Below are positions 36,570-45,142 of a stretch of DNA of 64,000 nt, in pieces. Source of the stretch: Streptomyces sp. NBC_01224 (GTDB lineage Bacteria > Actinomycetota > Actinomycetes > Streptomycetales > Streptomycetaceae). Within the stretch, counting starts at the first letter, position 1. Every line of letters begins with the position of its first letter. Made by a program: the position numbers and the translations under genes. The notes under the pieces are model-generated. The model did not search any database, was not told where the DNA came from, and saw nothing but the letters and a program-made list of their open reading frames with translations. The stretch spans positions 2,356,001 to 2,420,000 of the forward strand of contig NZ_CP108529.1 of NCBI RefSeq assembly GCF_036002945.1. The letters are read 5' to 3'.

Positions 36570-37076
36570 ATGGAGCAGAGTCGAGCCCGCGCGTTCGACG
36601 AGTTCGTGGCTGCCCGCTGGTCGGCGCTGGTCCACCTGGCTCGTCTGCTCGTCGGAGGCGATCGACATCGGGCCGAGGACTTGTTGCAGGAGTCCTTGGT
36701 CAAGCTCTGGTTCGTCTGGCCCAAGGTCGCGGATGACGCACCGGAGCCATACGTCCGCAAGGTGATGATGCGTGCGGCGGCACGCTCGGGACAGCGGCGT
36801 TGGTGGGGTGAACGCCCCGTCGAACAGCTGCCCGAGGCGGCGGTGGTCGGCGATGTGTCCACGGACGTGGTGGAGCGTTCTCGGCTGGAGGCCGCGCTGG
36901 CCCAGTTGTCGCCGAAGCAGAGGGTGGCGGTAGTGCTGCGCTACTACCAGGACCTGCCCGAGGGGCAGGTGGCGGAGGTGCTCGGGTGCCCGGTGGGCAC
37001 GGCTCGGTCCCATGCCGCACGCGGAGTGGCGCGGCTGAGGCAGCTCCTGGGCAATGTGAACGAGCCGGTGCGGTGA
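36570..37076 (+). CDS. SigE-family ECF RNA polymerase sigma factor
   Basis: A 168-aa ECF sigma factor. Region 2 runs from FDEFVAARWSALVHLARLLV through HRAEDLLQESLVKLW; region 4 is LSPKQRVAVVLRYYQDLPEGQVAEVLGC then TARSHAARGVARLRQLL. This is the SigE family often called SigE-type in Streptomyces (not the S. coelicolor SigE envelope factor itself). The ATG at 36570 follows AGGGA by 8 nt. The next gene starts 11 bp after its stop, giving a sigma/anti-sigma-like pair. It probably controls its own operon. Confidence 0.85.
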   Translation: MEQSRARAFDEFVAARWSALVHLARLLVGGDRHRAEDLLQESLVKLWFVWPKVADDAPEPYVRKVMMRAAARSGQRRWWGERPVEQLPEAAVVGDVSTDVVERSRLEAALAQLSPKQRVAVVLRYYQDLPEGQVAEVLGCPVGTARSHAARGVARLRQLLGNVNEPVR

Positions 37077-37087
37077 AGGAGAACCCC

Positions 37088-37594
37088 ATGGATCACTTCG
37101 AGCGGCAGCTGGCACAGATGATGCGCGACACCGAGGCACCCGCACCGTTCGAGCCGAGGCACCGGGAACGTCTCCAGGCAGGGGTGCGTGTCCGCTGTCG
37201 GAGACGGGCCGCACAGAGGGCAGTCGGCTCCGTCCTGGCCGTCGTCGGGCTCAGTGTCGGGCTGCTCCTGCTGCCCGGCCATGCGACCCGGGTCGAGCCC
37301 AGCCACCCCGGCCCACAGCCCACGACAAGCCCGTCACCCTCCGCCTCGCCCGCGACACCCGACGCGTCCCCGAGCGCGCCCTCCTCCTCGGGCGCCTCCA
37401 CTGCCCCCGCGCCCCCGGACGGGACCGCCGCAATCACGCCGCCGGCCACGACCGGGAGTACGGCCACGGCCACCGAGACCCTGCCGGGGAGCGCAGAGGG
37501 CGCGTCGCCGCCCTCGACCTCGGCCCCGCCTTCGGGTACGGCGACCGCGCGGAACCAGCCGTCGACCGCCTCGTCCTCGCTCGTCACCCCGTAA
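37088..37594 (+). CDS. Single-pass membrane protein with Ser/Thr/Pro-rich exterior, putative anti-sigma factor
   Basis: A 168-aa protein with an N-terminal cytoplasmic part of about 43 residues (MDHFERQLAQMMRDT, then Arg-rich), one membrane helix (about 44-64, VGSVLAVVGLSVGLLLLPG) and an outer tail of about 100 residues made almost only of Ser, Thr, Pro, Ala and Gly. GGAG is 6 nt before the ATG. Its place right after an ECF sigma factor suggests an anti-sigma role, but the cytoplasmic part shows no zinc-binding motif. The mucin-like tail could be an O-glycosylation target for the two downstream enzymes. Confidence 0.7.
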   Translation: MDHFERQLAQMMRDTEAPAPFEPRHRERLQAGVRVRCRRRAAQRAVGSVLAVVGLSVGLLLLPGHATRVEPSHPGPQPTTSPSPSASPATPDASPSAPSSSGASTAPAPPDGTAAITPPATTGSTATATETLPGSAEGASPPSTSAPPSGTATARNQPSTASSSLVTP

Positions 37595-37663
37595 CGGGGT
37601 TAGCACACCGTCGCCCCGAGTCTCTTCGGCCTGCCCCGCACCAGGCCACGAAAAGGACAAAAC

Positions 37664-38887
37664 ATGAGAAACCAAGGGCCACTGGCCCTGAAGGACCTGA
37701 GCCCACTGCCGCACCGCGCACCGGTGGCGACGCACCACCCGGAGCCCGTCCTGGACGTGGTCGTCCCCGTGTTCAATGAGGAGAGAGATTTGGAGCCGAG
37801 CGTGCGGCGGCTCCACGCACACCTGTGCGAGACCTTCCCCTATCCGTTCCGTATCACCATCGCCGACAACGCCAGCACGGACAGCACCCCGCGGATCGCC
37901 GCTCGGCTGGCAGACGAACTGCCCGAAGCACAGTGGCTTCGGCTGGCCGAGAAGGGGCGCGGCCGGGCACTGCGTACCGCCTGGTCGCTCTCGTCGGCCC
38001 CCGTACTCGCGTACATGGACGTGGACCTGTCCACGGAACTGACGGCGTTGCTGCCGCTCGTGGCCCCGCTGCTCTCCGGCCACTCCGATATCGCCATCGG
38101 CACCCGCCTGGCCCCCGGTTCCCGGGTGGTGCGCGGCCCCAAGCGAGAGATCACCTCTCGTTGCTACAACGCCCTCCTGCGCTCCGTCCTCGCCGTGGGC
38201 TTCTCCGACGCGCAGTGCGGATTCAAGGCGGTGCGGCGTGATGTGGCCGAGCGACTGCTGCCGCTCATACAGGACTCGGAGTGGTTCTTCGACACCGAAC
38301 TGCTGGTGATCGCCGAGCGTGCCGGGCTGCGCATCCATGAGGTGCCGGTCGACTGGGTGGACGATCCCGACACCCGGGTCGACATCCTCGCCACGGCACT
38401 GGCCGACCTGCGCGGCATCGTCAGGATCGGCGGGGCACTGGCGCGGGGCGCGCTGCCGCCGGGCGGGTCGCTCCGCGACGGTGGCGCCGAAGCACCGGGC
38501 AGGCTCGTCACCCAACTCGTCTGCTTCGCCGCCGTGGGAGCCGTCAGCACCCTCGCATACCTGCTCCTCTACGCGGCGCTGCGCCCGGTGGCCGGATCCC
38601 AGGCCGCCAACGCACTCGCGCTGCTGGTCTGCGCCGTCGCCAACACGGCCGTGAACAGGCGGCTCACCTTCGGCCTCCGTGGCCGCGGCGGTGTGCTGCG
38701 CCACCAGGGCAGGGGCCTGGTAGTCCTCCTGATCGGCCTGGCGTTCACCGGCGGATCGCTCGCCGCCCTGCACCACGCGGTGCCCTCGGCCGGGCAGGCC
38801 ACCGAACTCGCCGTACTCCTCGCCGCCAACCTGGGCGCGACGCTGCTGCGGTTCCTGTTCTTCCGAGCGTGGGTGTTCCGCGCGTGA
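37664..38887 (+). CDS. GT2 glycosyltransferase with C-terminal GtrA-like membrane domain
   Basis: A 407-aa protein. Residues about 30-260 are a GT-A glycosyltransferase of the dolichol-phosphate mannose synthase group (VVVPVFNEE, ADNASTDST, and the metal-binding DVD at 119-121). Residues about 278-405 hold four membrane helices of the GtrA type, with the family motif NTAVNRRLTF. It probably moves a sugar from a nucleotide donor to polyprenyl phosphate and may help flip it. The stop overlaps the start of the next gene (GTGA), so the two products are made together. Confidence 0.87.
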   Translation: MRNQGPLALKDLSPLPHRAPVATHHPEPVLDVVVPVFNEERDLEPSVRRLHAHLCETFPYPFRITIADNASTDSTPRIAARLADELPEAQWLRLAEKGRGRALRTAWSLSSAPVLAYMDVDLSTELTALLPLVAPLLSGHSDIAIGTRLAPGSRVVRGPKREITSRCYNALLRSVLAVGFSDAQCGFKAVRRDVAERLLPLIQDSEWFFDTELLVIAERAGLRIHEVPVDWVDDPDTRVDILATALADLRGIVRIGGALARGALPPGGSLRDGGAEAPGRLVTQLVCFAAVGAVSTLAYLLLYAALRPVAGSQAANALALLVCAVANTAVNRRLTFGLRGRGGVLRHQGRGLVVLLIGLAFTGGSLAALHHAVPSAGQATELAVLLAANLGATLLRFLFFRAWVFRA

Positions 38888-40164
38888 TCAGGACCACCGC
38901 CCGTACGACCGCGACCACCACCCCGAGCTGGAACGCGAGGCTTTCGCAGCAGCCCGCCACCACGGGCCCCGACCGCCGGCGCCGGCTGCGCCGCACAGCC
39001 GAGCACTACGGCCCCGTACTGGCCGTCTACGGCACGCTCAAGTTCATCGGCTTCGCCGCCTTCATGTGGCTGCTGCACTCCGCCGGGGACTACCGCACGA
39101 AGAACCCGCGCTTCGGCGGCGGCGCCCGCCCGTGGGACGTCCTGGCCAGCTGGGACGGCTGGTGGTACCAGCAGATCGCCGTGCACGGGTACGACCCTCG
39201 GCTGGTCCCGATCCCCGGCGCCACCGGCCCGATCACCCTCGAAGGGAACTCGGCGGCGTTCTTCCCGCTCTACCCGGCGCTGATGCGGCTGGTCTCCGAG
39301 CTCACCGGCCTCGGCGTGTACGGCGCCGGCCTGCTGGTCTCCGTCGTCGCCTCCTTGGCCGCCGCCCTGGGCATCTACGCCATCACCGAACGCCTCGGCG
39401 GCAGGCGGGCCGGGCTGGCCGCGGCCGGACTCTGGGCCGTCTGGCCCGGTTCCGGCGTGGAGTGGGCGGTCTACTCCGACTCCCTCTACGTGGCCCTGGC
39501 CGTCTGGGCCTGCCATGCCGTCCTGAGCCGCCGCTGGCTCACCGCCGGTCTCCTCACCTGCGTGGCAGGGCTCAACCGGCCCACCGCCGTGGCGCTGATC
39601 GCCGCCGTCGCCGTCGCGGCCCTGCTCGCGCTCTACCGTCCCCGGGACGGCATCCTGCGTCCGGTGGCCGCGATGGCCGTCGCCCCGCTCGGCCTCCTCG
39701 CCTATCTCGGCTGGGTGGGTCACCAAATGGGGGACTACGGCGGCTACTTCAGGCTTCAGTCCGATGCCTGGGCCCACGAGTGGGACTACGGCCGGCACAC
39801 CCTCGACGTCCTCACGTCCGTCCCGGTGGGCCACTTCGACTATCTTTCCGCCTGGCCCTTCGCGGACCTGATCGGCGTCGGTGTCGTCCTGCTCGCGCTC
39901 GCACTGCTCTCGCTGCTGATCCGGCTGCGTCCCCCGGCCGTCCTGATGGTCTACACCGTCCTCACCCTCGTCCTCGTCCTGGGCAGCCAGCAGATATTCG
40001 GCAACGTCTCCCGCTATCTGCTCCCCCTCTTCCCGCTCTTTCTCCCGCTCGCCCTCGCCCTGCGCCGCCTCAGCCTGACCCACCAGCTCATGCTCCTCGG
40101 CATCGCGGCCCTGGCTTCCGGCTCGTACGCGGGCTACGGCCTTTTCGAGCTCGGCGTCCCGTAA
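38884..40164 (+). CDS. Integral membrane mannosyltransferase-like protein (PIG-V/GT-C type)
   Basis: A 426-aa protein with about nine to ten membrane helices. The first luminal loop has WDGWWYQQIAVHGYD, the acidic-residue loop of GT-C enzymes related to PIG-V, and a second conserved segment is ALWAVWPGSGVEWAVYSDSLY in part. It would take sugar from the polyprenyl-phosphate donor made by the preceding enzyme and add it to a lipid or protein outside the membrane. The GTG start at 38884 overlaps the upstream TGA. It is the last gene of the operon. Confidence 0.82.
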   Translation: MIRTTARTTATTTPSWNARLSQQPATTGPDRRRRLRRTAEHYGPVLAVYGTLKFIGFAAFMWLLHSAGDYRTKNPRFGGGARPWDVLASWDGWWYQQIAVHGYDPRLVPIPGATGPITLEGNSAAFFPLYPALMRLVSELTGLGVYGAGLLVSVVASLAAALGIYAITERLGGRRAGLAAAGLWAVWPGSGVEWAVYSDSLYVALAVWACHAVLSRRWLTAGLLTCVAGLNRPTAVALIAAVAVAALLALYRPRDGILRPVAAMAVAPLGLLAYLGWVGHQMGDYGGYFRLQSDAWAHEWDYGRHTLDVLTSVPVGHFDYLSAWPFADLIGVGVVLLALALLSLLIRLRPPAVLMVYTVLTLVLVLGSQQIFGNVSRYLLPLFPLFLPLALALRRLSLTHQLMLLGIAALASGSYAGYGLFELGVP

Positions 40165-40411
40165 TCGACGGACCCAGGAATGGATGCCCGATGCCCACGA
40201 CCCTGCCCACCGCCAAGCAGTCGACCTCGAGTCCGGCACACCGTGATCCTGCACGCGATCCAGGTCCCGTACGGAACCCCACCGGCGCCCCCGGGAACGG
40301 ACGGCAGGTCCTCATCGGCGACTTCAGCCCACAGGGCTGCGACGACTCCCTCGCCCGCCGCCCGGTCCGCGACGGGCAGCCCCTCATCAGCGCTATGTAC
40401 GTCGGCGGCAT

Positions 40412-40735
40412 CTGTCCGCCGAGGCGCACCGGACCGCGTCGCAACCGGTCCAGCTCCGACACCCGCACCCCCGGCGGCACGGTCGACAGGGAATCGAGCA
40501 CTGCCCGCTGACCGATGCTCAGCAGACCGTAGAGGGTGTCCCACAGCCGCTGGTTCGCCGCTTCCCGTACAGAAGCGACCAGCCGCGCGAGTGTGGTCAC
40601 GCCAGGCAGCAGCACCCGCCGCTCGCACAACGACCCCGTCGCCGCGTCGAACAGCGCCTTCGGGCCCTCCCCGGTCGTCCAGGCCCGCGTCCACCCACAC
40701 CCTCAGCTCCGTCTCCGTTTGGGTGGTTCGCTGTC
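40412..40735 (-). mobile_element. Remnant of a Tn3-family transposase (DUF4158 region)
   Basis: The minus strand encodes CERRVLLPGVTTLARLVASV, REAANQRLWDTLYGLL and VRVSELDRLRRGPV, the N-terminal DUF4158 part of Tn3-type transposases. The preceding piece, TETELRVWVDAGLDDR, is in another frame, so at least one frameshift is present. The large catalytic domain is absent and no 38-bp terminal repeats were recognised. It ends 11 bp from the stop of the intact recQ. The stretch 40165-40411 shows nothing else. Confidence 0.7.
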
Positions 40736-40746
40736 CAGGCAGCAGC

Positions 40747-42906
40747 TCAGCCTGCCGCAGCGAGGACCAACGGAAGAACCCCTTCGCTGCCTGCCTGGCG
40801 GAGTAGGCGGGCAGCGACCGCGAGGGTCCAGCCGGAGTCGGTGTAGTCGTCCACGAGCAGGACGGGGCCGGGAGAGGTAGCCAGGGCGCCAGCCAGTTCC
40901 TCAGAGACGGTGAAGGCGCCGGACAGCGCCTTGAGGCGTTGGGCGGAGTTGCTCCGGCGTGCCGCGTGAGTGCCGTTCGACCCGGCATACGTCAGGGCGC
41001 CCAGGAAGGGGAGGCGGCCGATGGTCGCGATTCCCTCGGCGAGGGAGTCGACCAGTTGCGGGCGGGTCAGGGACGGCACAGCAACGACTCCTACCGGCCG
41101 GGCAGTGGCGTCCGGGGCATTCGGTGCCCAGCCGCCCGGGGAGCGCGCCCAGTCGGCGAGGACCGCCACCGCGGCCTGCAGGACATCGTCGGGGACCGGC
41201 CCATCGGGTGCGTTCTCAGCCAGCAGCGGGCGCAGCCGGTTGCCCCAGCCGATGTCCGACAGCCGACCCAGAGCACGCCCGATGGCGCACTGATCCTTGG
41301 TTGGGATACGTCCCTTGAGGTCGATGCCCAGTGCGGGCATCCCCGTCGGCCACATGCGGCGCGGCTCGACCTCCACCCCGGGGCGGTCCAGTTCCTTCGT
41401 CGCCCCCGTCAACGCCTCCGCCGAGACGGAAGGATCAGCCCAGGGCCCGGCGCAGTTGTCGCAACGACCGCACGGCGCCGCTCCCTCGTCGTCCAGCTGC
41501 CGGCGCAGGAACTCCATCCGGCACCGGGACGCGCTCGCGTAATCGCGCATGGCCTGCTGCTCGGCCGCCCGCTGCTTGGCGACCCACGCGTAACGTTCAG
41601 CCTCGTACACCCACTCGGCTCCCGTGGCCGTCCAGCCGCCCTTCACCCGCTTGACGGCACCGTCGACATCCAGCACCTTCAGCATCGACTCCAGCCGGCT
41701 GCGCCGAAGATCCACCGCCGCCTCCAGGGCCGGCACCGACAGCGGCCGTCCCGCACCGGCAAGGGCCGAGAGTGTCTGCCGAACCTGCGCCTCGGGCGGG
41801 AATGCCGTATCAGCGAAATAGCGCCAGATGGCCTCATCCTCCTTGCCCGGCAGCAGCAGCACATCGGCGTGGGCCACACCACGCCCCGCACGCCCCACCT
41901 GCTGGTAGTAGGCGATGGGTGAGGAGGGCGACCCCAGATGCACCACGAACCCCAGGTCCGGCTTGTCGTAGCCCATGCCCAGCGCCGAAGTCGCGACCAG
42001 TGCCTTCACTCGGTTCTCCTGCAGGTCGACCTCGGCCTGCAGCCGGTCAGCGTTCTCCGTTTTCCCCGTGTACGAGGCCACGCGGAAGCCCCGCTGGCGC
42101 AGGAAGGCGGTGGCCTCCTCGGCCGCGGCAACAGTGAGGGTGTAGATGATCCCCGAGCCCTGCAGGTCGTCCAGATGCTCTGCGAGCCAGGCCAGGCGGT
42201 GCGCGGCATCCGGTAGCTGGACCACACCGAGGCGCAGGCTTTCCCTCTCCAACGGACCGCGGAGCACCAGGGCCTCGCCGGCACCGGTGCCCAGCTGTTC
42301 GGCCACATCCGCGGTGACCCGCGCGTTGGCGGTCGCGGTGGTGGCCAGCACCGGCACGCCTGCGGGCAACTCGGCCAGCATCGCCCGCAGCCGACGGTAG
42401 TCAGGCCGGAAGTCGTGCCCCCAGTCGGAAATACAGTGCGCCTCGTCGACCACCAGCAGACCAGTCGTGGCCGCGAGCTTCGGCAGCACCTGATCGCGAA
42501 AATCCACAGAATTGAGACGTTCCGGGCTCACAAGGAGAACGTCGGTCTCACCGCGCTCCACCTCCCCGTAGATCGTTTCCCACTCCTCCGGGTTGGCCGA
42601 GTTGATCGTGCGCGCATGAATACCCGCCCGCGCCGCCGACTCGACCTGGTTACGCATCAGCGCCAGCAGCGGCGAAATGATCACCGTAGGACCCGAGCCA
42701 CGCCGCCGCAGCAGTGCGGTGGCCACGAAATACACAGCCGACTTGCCCCAGCCGGTTCGCTGCACCACCAGTGCACGACGGCGCTCCTGCACCAGAGCCG
42801 CCACCGCCTGCCACTGGTCCTCCCGCAGCCGCGCCGAACCCCCGGGGTCACCGACGAGCTCAGCGAGGATGGCATCGGCTTCAGTGCGGAGCTCCAGGTT
42901 GTCCAT
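40747..42906 (-). CDS. recQ: RecQ-family DNA helicase with C-terminal phosphoribosyltransferase-like domain
   Basis: A 719-aa protein. Helicase motifs are TGWGKS (51-56), VDEAHCISDWGHDFRPDY (DEAH 154-157), SAT-like ATTAT (189-193) and QQVGRAGR (335-342). The RecQ zinc site is Cys462, Cys479, Cys482 and Cys485. Residues about 600-719 resemble a phosphoribosyltransferase, with the PRPP-loop-like VLLVDDYTDSGWT at 682-694. Unwinds DNA for recombination repair; the role of the C-terminal domain is unknown. Start ATG 42906, weak ribosome-binding site. It lies inverted inside the region that split the resident recQ. Confidence 0.9.
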   Translation of the reverse strand: MDNLELRTEADAILAELVGDPGGSARLREDQWQAVAALVQERRRALVVQRTGWGKSAVYFVATALLRRRGSGPTVIISPLLALMRNQVESAARAGIHARTINSANPEEWETIYGEVERGETDVLLVSPERLNSVDFRDQVLPKLAATTGLLVVDEAHCISDWGHDFRPDYRRLRAMLAELPAGVPVLATTATANARVTADVAEQLGTGAGEALVLRGPLERESLRLGVVQLPDAAHRLAWLAEHLDDLQGSGIIYTLTVAAAEEATAFLRQRGFRVASYTGKTENADRLQAEVDLQENRVKALVATSALGMGYDKPDLGFVVHLGSPSSPIAYYQQVGRAGRGVAHADVLLLPGKEDEAIWRYFADTAFPPEAQVRQTLSALAGAGRPLSVPALEAAVDLRRSRLESMLKVLDVDGAVKRVKGGWTATGAEWVYEAERYAWVAKQRAAEQQAMRDYASASRCRMEFLRRQLDDEGAAPCGRCDNCAGPWADPSVSAEALTGATKELDRPGVEVEPRRMWPTGMPALGIDLKGRIPTKDQCAIGRALGRLSDIGWGNRLRPLLAENAPDGPVPDDVLQAAVAVLADWARSPGGWAPNAPDATARPVGVVAVPSLTRPQLVDSLAEGIATIGRLPFLGALTYAGSNGTHAARRSNSAQRLKALSGAFTVSEELAGALATSPGPVLLVDDYTDSGWTLAVAARLLRQAGSEGVLPLVLAAAG

Positions 42907-43686
42907 GCCCCCATGCAACCCGATAGCAAGGACAATCCACCACTTCACCCCGCGTGACAACCAACTCACAAACGGCCCACCGGGCACACACCTATCGAGG
43001 ACGGACGAGGCGGACCCTTCAGCCACGACCACCCTCGAACAGTACGTTTACGCAGGTCAGGGCGTCGATTCCGGCTGGAATTCGAATGCCCTCCCAGTTC
43101 CGTAGCCCCGAAGCACCGGATTCTCCACGCTCACGCTGTGTCCGCTTGCTCAATTCACTGCGGGTCAGAGCCCCATGCCTCCCACGATGTCCCGAGGTGG
43201 CCTAGGAGTCGGGGCGGCGGGAGGCCGCGGATGCCGACGACGCGCATGCAGCCCCAGGGGCCGGAGAACTGACCGCGGACAGGTGCCGCTTCGGAGCGGA
43301 ATCACCCTGGTGTCCGCCGCCGGCGAAGGTCGTAAGGGTGAGCCCGAACAGGAGCCTGTTCATCTCCTCACCAGTCAGCCCCAATCCTCACCAGTCAGCC
43401 CCAGCTCAGCTGCGACGCCTGAAGGCGGATTCCGTCAGCGAGGTACTCATTTGGCGCCTGTACCGGCTGGACCTCACGCCCGCCAAGGCACCGTCCGCTG
43501 CATCAGCAGAGCAGCGCACAGTGGGGCCCGCTCGGCGGCCCGCCACCGTCCTGCCGTCGGGCCGGGGCAGTGGCCATCTCGGCGGTGAACGCCGCACGTA
43601 GGCGCGCCGGCATGGGGACGCGGACTCGACAGAGCTCCCACAGTTCAGGATTTCCTGAATTCAAGCATCCATGTATCGTCTTGTCC
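42907..43686. other. 780-bp gene-free region with a 20-bp tandem repeat
   Basis: No credible coding region on either strand. Two copies of TCCTCACCAGTCAGCCCCA sit at 43365-43383 and 43385-43403 (period 20). The left part must hold the recQ promoter, the right end the promoter and operator of the metal-sensor gene. Base composition is lower in GC near 42910-43100 and 43640-43690. It may be a further decayed piece of the island; no family was recognised. Confidence 0.5.
43644..43664. promoter_or_regulatory. Candidate operator of the CmtR-like repressor
   Basis: TTCAGGATTTCCTGAA (43644-43659) is a palindrome with 7-bp arms and 2-bp centre, overlapping TGAATTCA (43657-43664). It ends 22 bp before the start codon of the ArsR-family gene, where an autorepressor would bind. 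The protein-DNA match is inferred. Confidence 0.5.
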
Positions 43687-44022
43687 ATGCTGACCCTCGC
43701 CACCGACCTCGACGCTCTGACCCGGTTCGGCCGGGCGCTGGCCGATCCGATCCGCTGCCGCCTGCTGCTCGCGCTGCGCGAGGCCCCGGCCCACCCCTCC
43801 GACCTCGCCGAGGCGCTGGGTATCTCCCGCACCCGGCTGTCGAACCATTTGGCGTGCCTGCGCGACTGCGGCCTGGTCGTGGCCGTACCTGAGGGCCGCC
43901 GCACCCGCTACGAACTCGCCGACGAGCGTCTTGGGCACGCGCTGGAGGATCTGCGCTCCGCCGTGCTGGCGGTCGAGGCCGACAAGACCTGTGTGGACGC
44001 CGCGGAGAAGGGCTGCTGCTGA
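43687..44022 (+). CDS. cmtR: CmtR-like ArsR-family Cd(II)/Pb(II) sensor
   Basis: A 111-aa winged-helix repressor. The recognition helix region is EALGISRTRLSNHLACLRDC. Cys57 and Cys61 in that helix and Cys102 near the C-terminus sit at the same residue numbers as the metal ligands of Mycobacterium tuberculosis CmtR, so it should sense cadmium or lead and release DNA. It ends with EKGCC. Two bp downstream begins a cation transporter gene, the normal partner, but that gene is frameshifted. A palindrome upstream is a likely operator. Confidence 0.82.
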   Translation: MLTLATDLDALTRFGRALADPIRCRLLLALREAPAHPSDLAEALGISRTRLSNHLACLRDCGLVVAVPEGRRTRYELADERLGHALEDLRSAVLAVEADKTCVDAAEKGCC

Positions 44023-44024
44023 CC

Positions 44025-44733
44025 ATGGCCGCGAAGCCATCTGTAGGCCCCGCCCGTGCCCGCCGTGACGTACTGGCTCGCCGCATACGCCTGCTGGTCG
44101 CCGCGACCATCACGTACAACGTCATCGAGGCCATCGTCGCGATCACCGCCGGGACGATGGCCTCCTCCACCGCGTTGGTCGGCTTCGGCCTGGACTCGGT
44201 CATCGAGGTGTCCTCCGCCGCGGCGGTCGCCTGGCAGTTCTCTGCCCGCGAGCACGCCGTGCGAGGCCAGGGAGAAGACGACCCTGCGGATCATCGCGGT
44301 GTCGTTCTTCGCGCTTGCCGCGTATGTCACCGTCGACGCCGTCCGTGCACTGGCGGGCACCGGAGAGGCGGAGCGGTCGGTCCCCGGCATCGTCATCGCC
44401 GCGCTGTCCCTGGCGATCATGCCGTTCCTGTCCGCGGCCCAGCGCAAGGCCGGGCGCGAACTGGGTTCGGCCAGCGCGGTCGCCGACTCCAAGCAGACCC
44501 TGCTGTGCACCTACCTCTCCGCCGTCCTCCTGATCGGCCTGGTCCTCAATGCCACGCTCGAGTGGTCCTGGGCCGACCCGATCGCCGCCCTGGTCATCGC
44601 GGCCATCGCGGTCAAGGAAGGCCGCGACGCCTGGCGGGGAGAGGGCTGTTGCGCGCCGCCGTCCGCCGCGGTGCCGTCCCCGGGCGCCGAGGCGGACGCC
44701 TGCGGCTGCCTACCCGGTTGCGACTGCTGCTGA
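44025..44733 (+). pseudogene. Cation-efflux (CDF-like) transporter, frameshifted
   Basis: Frame 1 from the ATG at 44025 encodes RRIRLLVAATITYNVIEAI, LVGFGLDSVIEVSSAAAVAW and FSAREHAV; the match continues in the next frame from about 44262 with REKTTLRIIAVSFFALAAY, IAALSLAIMPFLSAAQRKAG and DSKQTLLCTYLSAVLLIG, ending in a Cys-rich tail (CGCLPGCDCC). A single missing base near 44262 explains it. Six membrane helices and the Asp/Cys sites are otherwise intact, so this is a very recent mutation or a sequencing error. Confidence 0.8.
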
Positions 44734-44879
44734 CCGGTGCGGGGACTTGCGGGGACATGGACCCGACGGGGCCTGGACAGCGGTTGTAGCGGCCCTTCGG
44801 GGCAGCCCGCCCTCCTCGTTCCTCGTCGGCGGCGCCCCCGCCGCACAGGGGGCGTGGGCCGCCGGGCAGGTCCGGAAGC

Positions 44880-44990
44880 AGCACCCGGCCGCCGAAATCC
44901 GACCGCCCGGGAACGTCCGGAACAAAGGGTGTGCCGTAGTCACCGGTCGCGGCGATGGCTGCCCGCACGGTGAACTCCCGCCCCGGGCCG
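44880..44990 (-). pseudogene. Fragment of a flavin-dependent monooxygenase/oxidoreductase
   Basis: The minus strand encodes TVRAAIAATGDYGTPFVPDV and PGRSDFGGRVL, the stretch after the FAD domain in FMO-like proteins (ATG motif followed by P-x-x-PG). Only about 37 codons remain; both sides are cut. Genes of this kind accompany metal/arsenic resistance, which fits the neighbouring metal sensor. Confidence 0.55.
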
Positions 44991-44993
44991 AGG

Positions 44994-45140
44994 GTGCATG
45001 TGGCCACCACGGACGAGTCCGCGCGGGCGTGTCCGACCTGCGGCGTCGTCTCCACCGTGCGCAAGGACCGGCCCGTCACCGCGCCTCGGCATCTGCCCTA
45101 CGGCGGCCGGACGGCGCGCATCCGCTGGCACAAGTCGCGC
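44994..45140 (+). mobile_element. Remnant of an ISL3-family transposase (zinc-finger part)
   Basis: Encodes SARACPTCGVVST, VTAPRHLPYGGRTARIRWHK, the N-terminal CxxC zinc-binding region of ISL3 transposases. The catalytic domain is missing and a phosphatase gene begins (3' end) immediately downstream. 44734-44879 shows no gene. Confidence 0.65.
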
Positions 45141-45142
45141 GG

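Noticed and set aside
43202..43384. 60-aa minus-strand open frame MGLTGEEMNRLL
   Set aside because: No ribosome-binding site and no recognisable family; it overlaps the tandem repeat and looks random.
43365..43403. Two-copy 20-bp repeat considered as a CRISPR remnant
   Set aside because: Only two copies directly adjacent with a 1-bp gap, no spacers and no cas genes.
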